From: Ruminococcus sp.
GTDB taxonomy: Bacteria; Bacillota; Clostridia; Oscillospirales; Ruminococcaceae
Assembly (NCBI GenBank): GCA_015066845.1
Contig: SVNO01000016.1
Span: 1 to 36,259, forward strand
Length of the DNA: 36,259 bases
Direction of reading: 5' to 3'
Below the pieces are notes generated by a model. The model was not told the DNA's origin. It saw only the letters and a program-made list of their open reading frames with translations, and made no database searches. Numbering within the stretch: position 1 is the first letter of the stretch; every line of letters starts with the position of its first letter. Shown here in pieces: positions 6,910 through 15,155 of this stretch. The translations under genes were made by a program, and so were the position numbers.

Positions 6910-7971
6910 ATGGAAAACACCGCATTGATTGCCATGAGTGGCGGCGTGGACAGCTCGACAGCGGCATTGCTGATGCAGCAGGCAGGCTTTACCTGCGTGG
7001 GTGCGACAATGAAGCTGTTCCGCACGGGCGAGCTTGTCTGTGAACGCACCTGCGGCGCACCGGATGACGCGGCAGACGCGGCGGCAGTTGCGCAGCGGCT
7101 TGGCATGACGCATCATGTGTTTGATTTTTCGGCGCAGTTCCATGCACAGGTAATGGCAGAATTTGCAGATGCCTACGAACACGGCAGAACGCCGAATCCC
7201 TGCATTTCCTGCAACCGCTGCCTGAAATTCGGGTGTATGATGGAGAAAATGCATGAGCTTGGGGCTTCGTATCTGGTGACGGGGCATTATGCACGTGTGG
7301 AGTTTTCGGAGAAATACGGCTGCCATGTGCTGAGAAAGGCAATGGATGCTGCAAAGGACCAGACGTATTTTCTCTACACGCTCACACCGGAGCAGCTGCG
7401 GCATATCCGCTTTCCGCTTGGCGCACTGGAGAAATCCGAGGTACGGCGCATTGCGGAGGAAAACGGCTTTGTAACGGCGAAAAAGAAAGAAAGTCAGGAC
7501 ATCTGCTTTGTACCGGATGGGGATTATGCGGCATTCATCCAGCGGTTTTCGGGAAAAACCTTTCCGGCTGGAGAATTCACGGACATGCAGGGAAAAGTCC
7601 TTGGTGCACACAGGGGCATCATTCACTACACCATCGGGCAGCGCAAGGGGCTTGGGGTAGCAGTGGGGCATCCGGTGTATGTCTGTGGTATTGACACGGA
7701 GAACAACCGCGTAATTCTGGGAGAAAACGAGGATTTGTTCACGCAGCGCGTCACTGCAAAGCCCTTGAATCTCATCACGCAGCTGCAAACGCCCACGCGA
7801 GTCCTTGCCAAAATCCGGTATCGTCACAAGGAACAGCCGGCGATGGCATGGGTGGATGAAAACGGGCTGTTGCAGGTAGAGTTTGAGCAGCCACAGAGAG
7901 CTGCTACGCCCGGTCAGGCGGTTGTGCTGTATGATGGGGAGATTGTTCTGGGTGGCGGAGAGATACTATGA
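6910..7971 (+). CDS. mnmA: tRNA-specific 2-thiouridylase
   Basis: A 353-aa enzyme that adds the 2-thio group to wobble uridine 34 of Lys, Glu and Gln tRNAs. Seen: PP-loop SGGVDSS at residues 10-16, GRTPNPCISCN near 92-102 holding the catalytic Cys101, and the partner cysteine in SQDICFVPDGDY. Like some other Clostridia it has NPC where E. coli has NPD. It starts 1 bp after nadA stops, so the two are translated from one mRNA. The pairing with nadA has no obvious metabolic logic; both products depend on sulfur or Fe-S supply. Confidence 0.93.
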   Translation: MENTALIAMSGGVDSSTAALLMQQAGFTCVGATMKLFRTGELVCERTCGAPDDAADAAAVAQRLGMTHHVFDFSAQFHAQVMAEFADAYEHGRTPNPCISCNRCLKFGCMMEKMHELGASYLVTGHYARVEFSEKYGCHVLRKAMDAAKDQTYFLYTLTPEQLRHIRFPLGALEKSEVRRIAEENGFVTAKKKESQDICFVPDGDYAAFIQRFSGKTFPAGEFTDMQGKVLGAHRGIIHYTIGQRKGLGVAVGHPVYVCGIDTENNRVILGENEDLFTQRVTAKPLNLITQLQTPTRVLAKIRYRHKEQPAMAWVDENGLLQVEFEQPQRAATPGQAVVLYDGEIVLGGGEIL

Positions 7972-7978
7972 GAAATGG

Positions 7979-8004
7979 AAAAGGACGGCGGTGAGCCGTC
8001 CTTT
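7979..8004 (+). terminator. Terminator of nadA-mnmA (first of two identical hairpins)
   Basis: AAAGGACGGC-GGTGA-GCCGTCCTTT, a perfect 10-bp stem beginning 8 bp after mnmA. The T-run is short (CTTTCAG). Confidence 0.65.
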
Positions 8005-8039
8005 CAGCTTGTCAAAAAAGTCTTTTTTCTGGGGTTAGC

Positions 8040-8140
8040 ACCCCTGTAACTGCCCCCACCCCAACCCCTCCCCCAACGGGGGAGGGGCTATATTTCGGGG
8101 ACTTCGTCCCCGAACCCCTTTTGCGGAGCTGTCGCTCCGC
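8040..8140. repeat. Hairpin array, copy of a dispersed intergenic repeat
   Basis: Consecutive stems: CCCCTCCCCC-AAC-GGGGGAGGGG, then CGGGGAC-TTC-GTCCCCG, then GCGGAGC-TGTC-GCTCCGC. The first matches 325-371 in the opposite orientation. The TTC(G)-loop stems resemble those at 18757-18797. No coding capacity. The stretch between mnmA and 8224 holds nothing else but the paired terminators. Confidence 0.65.
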
Positions 8141-8167
8141 GTTTGATTTTAGGTTTTTTGCAGACTG

Positions 8168-8194
8168 AAAGGACGGCGGTGAGCCGTCCTTTTT
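8168..8194. terminator. Second identical terminator hairpin
   Basis: The same 25-bp hairpin as at 7980-8004, AAAGGACGGC-GGTGA-GCCGTCCTTT, here followed by TTTTA. It lies between convergent transcription units (mnmA and the exporter genes) and could serve either strand. Confidence 0.65.
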
Positions 8195-8224
8195 ATTTGC
8201 AAAAACTCTATTGGGTGCAAAGAA

Positions 8225-8680
8225 TTATTTCCCCTTTCGGCTGCACCCTTTCCTGCGAAACACCAGCTGCGAAAGCGCGGCAATCAGGATAATGCCCAGC
8301 GCAAGCGCGGAGGCAATTTGCAGCGTGGTGACTGCCTTTTCCAGAAAACGATCAAAATCATTCTCAAAGGCATATGCCATGGTGTAGTACAGCGAACCGC
8401 CCGGAATCAGGGGAATCAGGGAGGTCGTGACAACCGGTGTTGCCGGCGTTTTCAGAATCCGTGCAACCGCTTCGGCATAAATGGAAATGATCACCGAAAC
8501 CATGAAATAGACCAGCGGTTGACTGACAATCCAATGTCCCAGCAGCAGGTACAAGCCCCATGACAGCACACTGCCCAACGCACAGGCAAGCAGTTTTCTG
8601 CCACGGAAATTGAACAGCGTCCCGAAACAGAACGAGCCAATGAGTACCACTGCCATCTGTATCAGTTCTCTGCCCGTCAT
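8225..8680 (-). CDS. Threonine/serine exporter family, small membrane subunit (ThrE_2/DUF3815)
   Basis: A 151-aa, very hydrophobic protein with four to five predicted membrane segments. It matches the ThrE_2 (DUF3815) half of the ThrE exporter family: early GSFCFGTLFN, then SVIISIYAEAVAR, TPATPV and LIPGGSLYYTM. Together with the larger subunit upstream it should form a split ThrE-type amino acid exporter; the substrate is inferred from the family only. ATG 8680 overlaps the previous stop (ATGA) and has GGAGG upstream, so the two subunits are translationally coupled. Confidence 0.8.
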   Translation of the reverse strand: MTGRELIQMAVVLIGSFCFGTLFNFRGRKLLACALGSVLSWGLYLLLGHWIVSQPLVYFMVSVIISIYAEAVARILKTPATPVVTTSLIPLIPGGSLYYTMAYAFENDFDRFLEKAVTTLQIASALALGIILIAALSQLVFRRKGCSRKGK

Positions 8681-9432
8681 ACAATGCTCCCTCCTGCCAG
8701 AAAGGCAATGGAAAAATAGCCGGCTGCAATGGCAAGCGCAGTGATACACGCCTCAATCGTGCGCAGAAGTCCGGCAATGCTGTCGCCGACAAACAAATCC
8801 TTCAGCGCGTTGGTCAGTCCGGTGCCGGGAATCATGGTCATAATACAGCCGATAATCACATTATCCACCAACGGAATCAGCCCCAGCCGGAGTGTGCCTG
8901 CGGCGATTGCGGTCGCCATGAGCGAGGAGATGAATTTTGTGAAAATCTTGTTGTTCAGCGTCCGGTCGCACAGCAGTATCATCAGCCGGATGAGCGCACC
9001 GATGACAAAGCCAACTGCCGCTTCTGCTGCACTGCCGCCGAAAAACAACGTGAAAATGCAGGCAATGACCGCATAGCAGATAAATTCCAACCAGAGTGGG
9101 CAGGTTTTCCCCTCGGCGATGCTGTCAAGCTCCTTGCGAATCTGCGCGGCGGTGTACTGCGTCTGGCAAATCTGCCGCGACAGTGCGTTGAGCCGGTGCA
9201 GCTTTTCAAAGTCCGTGATGGTTTCCGTAATGCGCCGCGTCTGCGTGAGTATCTTTGCATCGGGAGTGTGAATCGTGACAATCATGCTGCTGGTAATGAT
9301 GAACACATCCGTGCGCCTCATGCCGTATGCACAGAAAATGCGCTTCAGGCTGTCCTCGACACGGTGTACCTCCGCGCCGCTGACAAGCATCTGCTCACCA
9401 AGCTCCATAATACAATCAAGTAATTGCTCCAT
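8677..9432 (-). CDS. Threonine/serine exporter family, large subunit (ThrE_1/DUF1212)
   Basis: A 251-aa ThrE_1 (DUF1212) protein. The N-terminal about 120 residues are soluble, with the family motif LVSGAEVHRVEDSL near 17-30, and are followed by about five membrane segments, including MTMIPGTGLTNALKDLFVGD. In other bacteria ThrE_1 and ThrE_2 are fused; here they are two overlapping genes. ATG 9432 is taken because GGAGG lies 6 nt upstream. It probably shares a transcript with the unknown gene at 9476-10303. Confidence 0.82.
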   Translation of the reverse strand: MEQLLDCIMELGEQMLVSGAEVHRVEDSLKRIFCAYGMRRTDVFIITSSMIVTIHTPDAKILTQTRRITETITDFEKLHRLNALSRQICQTQYTAAQIRKELDSIAEGKTCPLWLEFICYAVIACIFTLFFGGSAAEAAVGFVIGALIRLMILLCDRTLNNKIFTKFISSLMATAIAAGTLRLGLIPLVDNVIIGCIMTMIPGTGLTNALKDLFVGDSIAGLLRTIEACITALAIAAGYFSIAFLAGGSIV

Positions 9433-9475
9433 GCTTCCTCCGTTCAGATACCCCGAATTTTTTGTTGTTTTATCG

Positions 9476-10303
9476 TTATTCGTCCCACGGCGAATTGCGG
9501 ACACGAGGAGGATAGTGCTCAATGTGGATGTTCACGCTGTGGTCTGCCTCCACATCAAAGTACACATATTTTACACCTTCCTGCTTTCTCGCAAGCTCCG
9601 ACAGCTTTTCCGCAAGCAGAATGCAAAGGGCTGCCTGCTGCTCCGTTCTGGAAAAATCTTCAATCTGATGCTCGGAAAAACTGAAGTGATAGTCATTGAG
9701 GGACACCTTGTCCTTTTCACATTTCAGCTTGCACTCCACCTTGTCCTTGTCGGTGAAAATGCAGGAAGCCGCGCCCTTTAACCGTTCCTTCAGCTCCGTG
9801 CGGAACTGCTTGCATACTTCGTCGGATACCTTCTTATAATTGGCAGTTTTTGCAATTTTATCACATTCTCCCCCTGCACGTTCTTTCAGCTCCTTCATCG
9901 CTGCCTTGCTCTTTTTCAGATGTTCCGCAGCACCGGCATGGGTGGTTACCAGATGGATAATCGCCCCTTTATCCGGCGGAATGGTCAGCTTCATGCAGCC
10001 GTCCCCCTCCTCCGTGGTGACATCGCCTTTGCGCTTTGTTTTCACATTCCGCAGCTCCTCCGTATTGGGAAGGTCGTGTTCCTTGCACAAATCCAAGAAT
10101 TTCTGGTGTTCCTCCGTCTTTTTCCAATCCACGGATGTCCGCTTGAATACCAAATAATCCCATGAAATGGTCGTAATACGCGTTTCTGGACCGAAACAGA
10201 GTTCAAATTTCAGCTCCTCATTCGGGAATTGCTCAATGCGTTCAATGATTGACGCAAGATTATCCCCGTAATCTGCGGTGCGTGTTAAATCAAATTCCCT
10301 CAT
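9476..10303 (-). CDS. Conserved-looking hypothetical protein, 275 aa
   Basis: I do not recognise the family. It is soluble, highly charged, and rich in Lys and Glu, with a Lys/Glu-rich helical middle (about 120-195: LKKSKAAMKELKERA, KQFRTELKERLKGA) and a C-terminal region of mixed strands ending in VYFDVEADHSVNIHIEHYPPR. No signal peptide or membrane segment. A consensus promoter and AGGAGG precede it. It lies 43 bp upstream of the exporter genes on the same strand, so co-transcription is possible. Codon use resembles the neighbours. Confidence 0.75.
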   Translation of the reverse strand: MREFDLTRTADYGDNLASIIERIEQFPNEELKFELCFGPETRITTISWDYLVFKRTSVDWKKTEEHQKFLDLCKEHDLPNTEELRNVKTKRKGDVTTEEGDGCMKLTIPPDKGAIIHLVTTHAGAAEHLKKSKAAMKELKERAGGECDKIAKTANYKKVSDEVCKQFRTELKERLKGAASCIFTDKDKVECKLKCEKDKVSLNDYHFSFSEHQIEDFSRTEQQAALCILLAEKLSELARKQEGVKYVYFDVEADHSVNIHIEHYPPRVRNSPWDE

Positions 10304-10380
10304 AACAGCATCCTCCTCATCATTGACATCACCTGCTGCAATGCATCTGTTTTGGGTGTATTGCCGCAGTGTTTACTTTC

Positions 10381-10409
10381 ATTTTAACAAAAAGGTCATC
10401 ACTTGTCAA
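10381..10409 (-). promoter_or_regulatory. Sigma-A promoter for the 9476-10303 gene
   Basis: On the minus strand TTGACA (10409-10404), a 17-bp spacer and TAAAAT (10386-10381), about 80 bp before the start codon. A second TTGACA lies upstream (10457-10452), with only a weak -10. Nothing else is visible in the 206-bp gap to thiT. Confidence 0.65.
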
Positions 10410-10509
10410 GGGGATTTTATGAAATAAGATGAATTTTATAGAATTTTCTTGTGTCAAGGTAAATTCCGGATGATTTTATGCAATTTTCATAGTGAGGGGC
10501 GACAGAATC

Positions 10510-11136
10510 CTACATTTTTTTCGTAATATATGGAATTTTCGACACCGCAGCCGCCGCAATCGTGGTCAGCAGCAGTTCCGGAATCATGTACAGACCGTTA
10601 TAGATGACCGAGTAGAGCACGGCAAGCGTTGTGCCGGAGCAACGCTCAACAAGCACTGCGCCGAAGCTGTAAAAGCCCTCCTGCGTGAAGAACCATTCTG
10701 CCCATGCCCCGAAGAACACCGCGCCGGACACGATATGCACCGCATAACGCAGGGAAAGTGCAAGCACTGTGCCAAGAATGAGGGCGGTTGTGGGCTTGCG
10801 CTGCCGGAATGCGCCGCCAAAGCCCAGAACGGTATAGGCAAGCACATAATCGAGAAGTACGATGCAAAGCCCGATTGCAAGGGCATAATCCTCCGGCACA
10901 AAAAATCCCTTGACCGTACCGAAGCCCGTGGCAATCTGCAATACACTGTAAACTAACCCCGAAAACAAGCCCCATTTCACACCATGCCGGTAGGACAAGA
11001 GGACAATGGGCAGCATACTGAAAATGGTGATGCCGCCGCCGAACGGGAGCTGGAACGGCTGAATCACCGAAAGAATGGTGGCAGCTGCCAGCAGGATGCC
11101 GGTTTCTACAAGTCTGAGTGTTTTTTTCGTCTGCAT
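10510..11136 (-). CDS. thiT: Thiamine ECF transporter substrate-binding protein
   Basis: A 208-aa membrane protein with about six membrane segments. Matches ThiT, the thiamine-binding S component that works with the shared ECF energy module (not in the window). Seen: N-terminal ETGILLAAATILS, FGGGITIFSMLPIVLLSYRHGVKWG, and the later WAEWFFTQEG-like loop that carries the thiamine-contacting aromatic residues. The call is reinforced by a TPP riboswitch directly upstream. AGGAGG lies 8 nt before the ATG but is locked in a hairpin. No clear terminator follows. Confidence 0.92.
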   Translation of the reverse strand: MQTKKTLRLVETGILLAAATILSVIQPFQLPFGGGITIFSMLPIVLLSYRHGVKWGLFSGLVYSVLQIATGFGTVKGFFVPEDYALAIGLCIVLLDYVLAYTVLGFGGAFRQRKPTTALILGTVLALSLRYAVHIVSGAVFFGAWAEWFFTQEGFYSFGAVLVERCSGTTLAVLYSVIYNGLYMIPELLLTTIAAAAVSKIPYITKKM

Positions 11137-11144
11137 AAAAATAA

Positions 11145-11165
11145 CCTCCTGTGTACGACAGGAGG
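11145..11165 (-). promoter_or_regulatory. Hairpin sequestering the thiT ribosome-binding site
   Basis: CCTCCTGT-CGTAC-ACAGGAGG is a perfect 8-bp stem on the minus strand. Its 3' arm contains AGGAGG, the thiT Shine-Dalgarno sequence. Folding would block translation; the T-rich tail (TTATTTTT) could also make it a terminator. This is the expected expression platform of the TPP riboswitch. Confidence 0.7.
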
Positions 11166-11204
11166 CAGCAAAAAGTCCACCATTATATAACGATGGATGC
11201 GTCT

Positions 11205-11292
11205 ATCTCAAGTATCCCTACGGCGGCATTATCCGCATCAGGTTGTGGGTCGAAATCGCATTTCCTCTCAGCCTGTTAAAGCTCCCCTGTCT
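11205..11292 (-). promoter_or_regulatory. TPP (thiamine pyrophosphate) riboswitch
   Basis: The minus strand holds the conserved THI-box elements in order: GGGGAGC, CAGGCTGAGA, GACCC, ACCTGATGCGGATAATGCC and GCCGTAGGGA. In this class TPP binding represses the downstream gene. Placed between a consensus promoter and thiT, it should shut off thiamine uptake when TPP is plentiful. Confidence 0.95.
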
Positions 11293-11307
11293 ATTCAATA
11301 CAAGTTC

Positions 11308-11336
11308 ATTATATCACCTGCCTGTAAGAATTGCAA
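11308..11336 (-). promoter_or_regulatory. Sigma-A promoter for the TPP riboswitch and thiT
   Basis: Minus strand TTGCAA (11336-11331), 17-bp spacer, TATAAT (11313-11308). The start of transcription would fall just before the riboswitch. Confidence 0.7.
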
Positions 11337-11406
11337 TAGTTTTTCCCGAATTCATATAAGTTTAATGATTTATACATATTTTTTCTATATTCTGTATTTA
11401 GTACTG

Positions 11407-11415
11407 TGCTATAAT
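11407..11415 (+). promoter_or_regulatory. Extended -10 promoter for the 11502 operon
   Basis: TGCTATAAT, a perfect extended -10, about 85 bp before the start codon. There is no good -35 box. It is divergent from the thiT promoter, with about 70 bp between the -10 regions. Confidence 0.55.
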
Positions 11416-11501
11416 AAAGGTACTGTACCGCGAGTCGTTTTTTGTCGGATACAGCACAGATTCCGCGAAGGGACTGTGAAAAAAAATGAGGAGAATGAAT
11501 T

Positions 11502-11846
11502 ATGGACGAAATGAACAACGGTTATGCACCCATGGGTGACATGGAACTGGAAAAGCGCGCAAAGAATGCAAGAGTTATTGCAATTATTGGTCTTGTATGT
11601 ACTCTGTGCTGTACTTATGCAGGTGTAGCTCTGGGTATTGTGGCTTTTGTGAAAGCGAATAACCTGCTGAAGATGCCGGAGCTGCCCACACAGGCACAGG
11701 GCATTGCTAAGTTTGCAAAAATCGGCGGCATCGTTGCAGCTGCACTTTCTGCATTCTTCATCGTGGTAAACATCATCATGATGGCAACTGGCAGTAATGA
11801 GGCATACAACCAGCTGATGCAGATGATGTCTGAATCCGGTATGTAA
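11502..11846 (+). CDS. Small membrane protein, DUF4190/CD225-like
   Basis: A 114-aa protein with two predicted membrane segments (about 25-50 and 73-95) joined by a short polar loop. The first carries a double cysteine (VCTLCCTYAG) and is followed by ALGIVAFVKANNLL, a pattern like the DUF4190/CD225 two-helix membrane proteins. No function is known. A GAGGAG ribosome-binding site lies 7 nt upstream. The next gene begins immediately after its stop codon, so translation is likely coupled. Confidence 0.75.
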   Translation: MDEMNNGYAPMGDMELEKRAKNARVIAIIGLVCTLCCTYAGVALGIVAFVKANNLLKMPELPTQAQGIAKFAKIGGIVAAALSAFFIVVNIIMMATGSNEAYNQLMQMMSESGM

Positions 11847-12254
11847 GTGCAGAACGTAAAACGTTATACTGTTGTGTGGCTGCCGCCGCTGCTGCTGATT
11901 ATCGGCTATTGTTGCCGCGGAATTCTCGTTCCGATCGCACAGTGGGCGGCAGAACACATTGTAATGTGTATATTCCACAAAACAACCGGACTTTACTGCT
12001 TGGGCTGCGGTGGAACACGCAGCATCATGGCATTGCTGCATGGCAACATTCCCCTTGCATTCCGCAACAATCCCTTAGGCCCTGCGTTGGTTGTGCTGCT
12101 GTTGCTGTGGTACATTGAAAAATCCGCGGAGGCTCTGGGAAAACCCGTCAAGCTCATTCCCCGAAAATTTGCGTTCTGGATGGTCTTGCTTGCGCTTGTA
12201 TTCATCTGGAATCTCATTCGTAATTTTGTACCGGCAATGATGCCGGTTTCCTAA
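11847..12254 (+). CDS. DUF2752 family membrane protein
   Basis: A 135-aa protein matching DUF2752: motif HKTTGLYCLGCGGTRSIMALLHGNIPLAF near 44-72, where CxGCGxTR is the family signature, with about three membrane segments. Function unknown in the family. The GTG start at 11847 directly abuts the preceding TAA; no closer ATG retains the family's N-terminal membrane segment. The neighbouring genes on both sides also encode two-helix membrane proteins, as is common for DUF2752. Confidence 0.82.
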   Translation: MQNVKRYTVVWLPPLLLIIGYCCRGILVPIAQWAAEHIVMCIFHKTTGLYCLGCGGTRSIMALLHGNIPLAFRNNPLGPALVVLLLLWYIEKSAEALGKPVKLIPRKFAFWMVLLALVFIWNLIRNFVPAMMPVS

Positions 12255-12265
12255 GGAGTACTGAT

Positions 12266-13261
12266 ATGGACGATAAGGATATTCTGAACAGTTCCCCCGA
12301 CCAATTCGGGTTTCTGGGCGGTTCATCCCTCCCCGACCCCGTTGCTTCTCCCTCTACCTACAACAGTGATTTTCTGAATGGTTCTTCTACAACGCTCGGT
12401 GGTCTTGACAGCATTCCCGACCCTGTTGCTTCACCGGACAGTTATCAGGATTTTGACATTCCGGAAATTGACAGTAATTTTGACGTGCCGAGTGTGGATG
12501 ATATTGTCATCACCTCACCGCCGCCTGAACCAACGAAACCAGTAATACCCACACCAACGAAGCCTGTTATTCCCACACCGCCGATCGCACCGGCAAGAAC
12601 GCCCATCGTGCCCACACCGGACACCCAGACAGTGCAGCCGGACGCTCTCACAGGCAAGACAGTACAGCCGGAAAACCCCAAGCTTCCGAGGAATTTTGAC
12701 TTTTCATCCGATGATTTCCCCATGCCGGATGTCACTGCACCGAGAATACAGCCGGAAAAACCGAGGTCTGCAAAGAATGCACAGAATGCACAGCCTGCAC
12801 AGAATGCGGAGGACAGTGAATTCACAGGGCACATGGTCTGGAACGGTACACGTTATGTGGAGTCGGATGGTTCCACCTTTCAATCCGCACCGCGCCGTCA
12901 GACCCGCGTTGAAAGCTATGACCGCGAATTAGGTGTGCATGTAGAGCCGCCGCCACAGACGAATACTCCCACAATTGATCTGAGTAATCTGAAATCTGCT
13001 ACTCCTGACTCTATCTGGACGCTTTCCCTTATCGCTCTGATTGCAGGGATTTTTTGCTGTGGATTTTTCGGATTAGTCCTTGGCATCATCGGACTGCGAC
13101 AAATCAAATCGCTGCAGGCAACGAATCCGAATCTGACAGAGCGAGAGCAATCCAAACTGAAAACAGCCAAGGTATTCTGCATTATTGGCATTGGAATGTT
13201 TGTTTTTTCGTTCTTCACTTCATTCCTGCTTCCGTTTGTCTCGGTTTTCAACGAATTTTAA
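12266..13261 (+). CDS. Proline-rich protein with C-terminal DUF4190-like membrane domain
   Basis: A 331-aa protein in two parts. Residues 1-245 are low-complexity and rich in Pro, Ser, Asp and Thr, with internal repeats: SLPDPVASPSTY and SIPDPVASPDSY near 21 and 53, and TKPVIPTP twice in tandem near 90. Residues about 250-325 hold two membrane segments with FCCGFFGLVLGIIGL, like the 11502 product. The long N-terminus is probably disordered and cytosolic. AAGGAG precedes the ATG. Third gene of a likely operon; function unknown. Confidence 0.75.
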   Translation: MDDKDILNSSPDQFGFLGGSSLPDPVASPSTYNSDFLNGSSTTLGGLDSIPDPVASPDSYQDFDIPEIDSNFDVPSVDDIVITSPPPEPTKPVIPTPTKPVIPTPPIAPARTPIVPTPDTQTVQPDALTGKTVQPENPKLPRNFDFSSDDFPMPDVTAPRIQPEKPRSAKNAQNAQPAQNAEDSEFTGHMVWNGTRYVESDGSTFQSAPRRQTRVESYDRELGVHVEPPPQTNTPTIDLSNLKSATPDSIWTLSLIALIAGIFCCGFFGLVLGIIGLRQIKSLQATNPNLTEREQSKLKTAKVFCIIGIGMFVFSFFTSFLLPFVSVFNEF

Positions 13262-13266
13262 GAAAC

Positions 13267-13301
13267 AGCCCCTCCCAAAAACGTGGGAGGGGCTATGTTT
13301 T
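13267..13301. terminator. Bidirectional terminator between convergent genes
   Basis: AGCCCCTCCCA-AAAACG-TGGGAGGGGCT, a perfect 11-bp stem, followed on the plus strand by ATGTTTTG and on the minus strand by GTTTCTT. It lies 5 bp after the 12266-13261 gene and 20 bp from the end of the gene on the other strand. Confidence 0.8.
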
Positions 13302-13321
13302 GCGCTTTGTGCAGTATTGCC

Positions 13322-13771
13322 TTAAACGTTGGCAACCTCAGAACCGTCTGCGTCCACAACCACGGTTTCTGTCGGTTCAACCGGAGCTTCCGGCTCGTTT
13401 TCCTGCTTTGTGCCGCAGTGCGGACAGAATTTCTGCCCTTCCTGCACATACTTGCCGCAGTTTGCGCACAGTGATGCGCTGTCCACAGCTGCAAGCTCTG
13501 CTCTCGAAGCGGCAATTCTTGCTCTTGCATCTGCAATTTCAGCAAGAAGCTGTGCGAATTCTTCCTCGCCCTTGTTGCCGTACAGCTCCTCGTACTTCTT
13601 GCCGATTTCGATGTATGCCGCATTCAGACTGCTCTCTGCCTGACTGATGGCGCGCTTGATTTTTGCCTTTTCTGCCATCTTCTTGGATGTATCAATAGTA
13701 CCCTTTGCAATTTTTTCTGCGGAATTCTTCAAATCCTCGCCAAACTTCAGAATGGTTTCTCTCATTTCCAT
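13322..13771 (-). CDS. Coiled-coil protein with a C-terminal zinc ribbon
   Basis: A 149-aa protein. Residues about 1-95 are a long charged amphipathic helix, probably a coiled coil. It is followed by a zinc ribbon CANCGKYVQEGQKFCPHCG near 102-120 (two CxxC knuckles) and an acidic Pro/Glu/Val tail. No membrane segment or known family beyond the zinc ribbon. GGAGG lies 8 nt upstream of the ATG. Confidence 0.78.
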   Translation of the reverse strand: MEMRETILKFGEDLKNSAEKIAKGTIDTSKKMAEKAKIKRAISQAESSLNAAYIEIGKKYEELYGNKGEEEFAQLLAEIADARARIAASRAELAAVDSASLCANCGKYVQEGQKFCPHCGTKQENEPEAPVEPTETVVVDADGSEVANV

Positions 13772-13789
13772 GATTATGACCTCCAGTTC

Positions 13790-13915
13790 TTATTTGACCT
13801 GCCAATCCTTGGCAGATGATACCGTACAAAGACTGCCCGCGGAATACTGTTCAAGCTGACGAACGCTCTGCAGTGCCCAACGAGCGTCAGTGAGTGCTGG
13901 CAGTCGCTTATGCAT
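13790..13915 (-). CDS. Possible small ORF (41 aa) upstream of the zinc-ribbon gene
   Basis: An open frame beginning MHKRLPALTDARWALQ and ending 18 nt before the next start codon, in the otherwise empty 204-bp gap. An AAAGGA lies 13 nt before the ATG, too far for a convincing ribosome-binding site. No known family. The frame also spans an inverted repeat CTGCCAA-TCC-TTGGCAG (13799-13815). May be a leader ORF or chance. Confidence 0.22.
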   Translation of the reverse strand: MHKRLPALTDARWALQSVRQLEQYSAGSLCTVSSAKDWQVK

Positions 13916-13975
13916 AGCTGATGCACTGTCCTTTATGCGGTATTGCCTATAGTTTACCACATAACAGTGAGAAAA

Positions 13976-14269
13976 TCAAGGTATAATTTGTAAATTCATG
14001 TGTGCATTGTGTGAAATTGCACCGCCATGTTCTTGCAGCAGTGCGCCGAATGTCTGCATCTGTTCATCATCCGTGCGCAGAACGAGGACAAAATCCTCAC
14101 AACGCGCCGTGCCTGCATCCGTCAGGGATTGCGGCGAAATTGCGTCAAAAAACTGCTGTGCAAGGCAGGTTTCCTCATCGAATGCACTGTCGTGCAGCTG
14201 CGCATCGACATAGAGCTGCGTTTCATAGCTGCCGTTCTTTTTCCGGCAGGTGAGCTTGATTTTGCGCAT
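13976..14269 (-). CDS. Small hypothetical protein, 97 aa
   Basis: I do not recognise the family. The start MRKIKLTCRKKNGSYETQLYVDAQ looks like two beta strands, followed by an acidic helix and a closing LVLRTDDEQMQTFGALLQE. It begins 7 nt after the aguB stop on the same strand, with AGGTG upstream, so it is probably the last gene of the polyamine operon. No signal or membrane segment. Confidence 0.6.
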   Translation of the reverse strand: MRKIKLTCRKKNGSYETQLYVDAQLHDSAFDEETCLAQQFFDAISPQSLTDAGTARCEDFVLVLRTDDEQMQTFGALLQEHGGAISHNAHMNLQIIP

Positions 14270-14276
14270 GGTGCAC

Positions 14277-15151
<875 letters not shown>

Positions 15152-15155
<4 letters not shown>

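Noticed and set aside
9476-10303. Assigning a chaperone or nuclease role to the Lys/Glu-rich unknown protein
   Set aside because: Only general composition supports this; no motif is visible.
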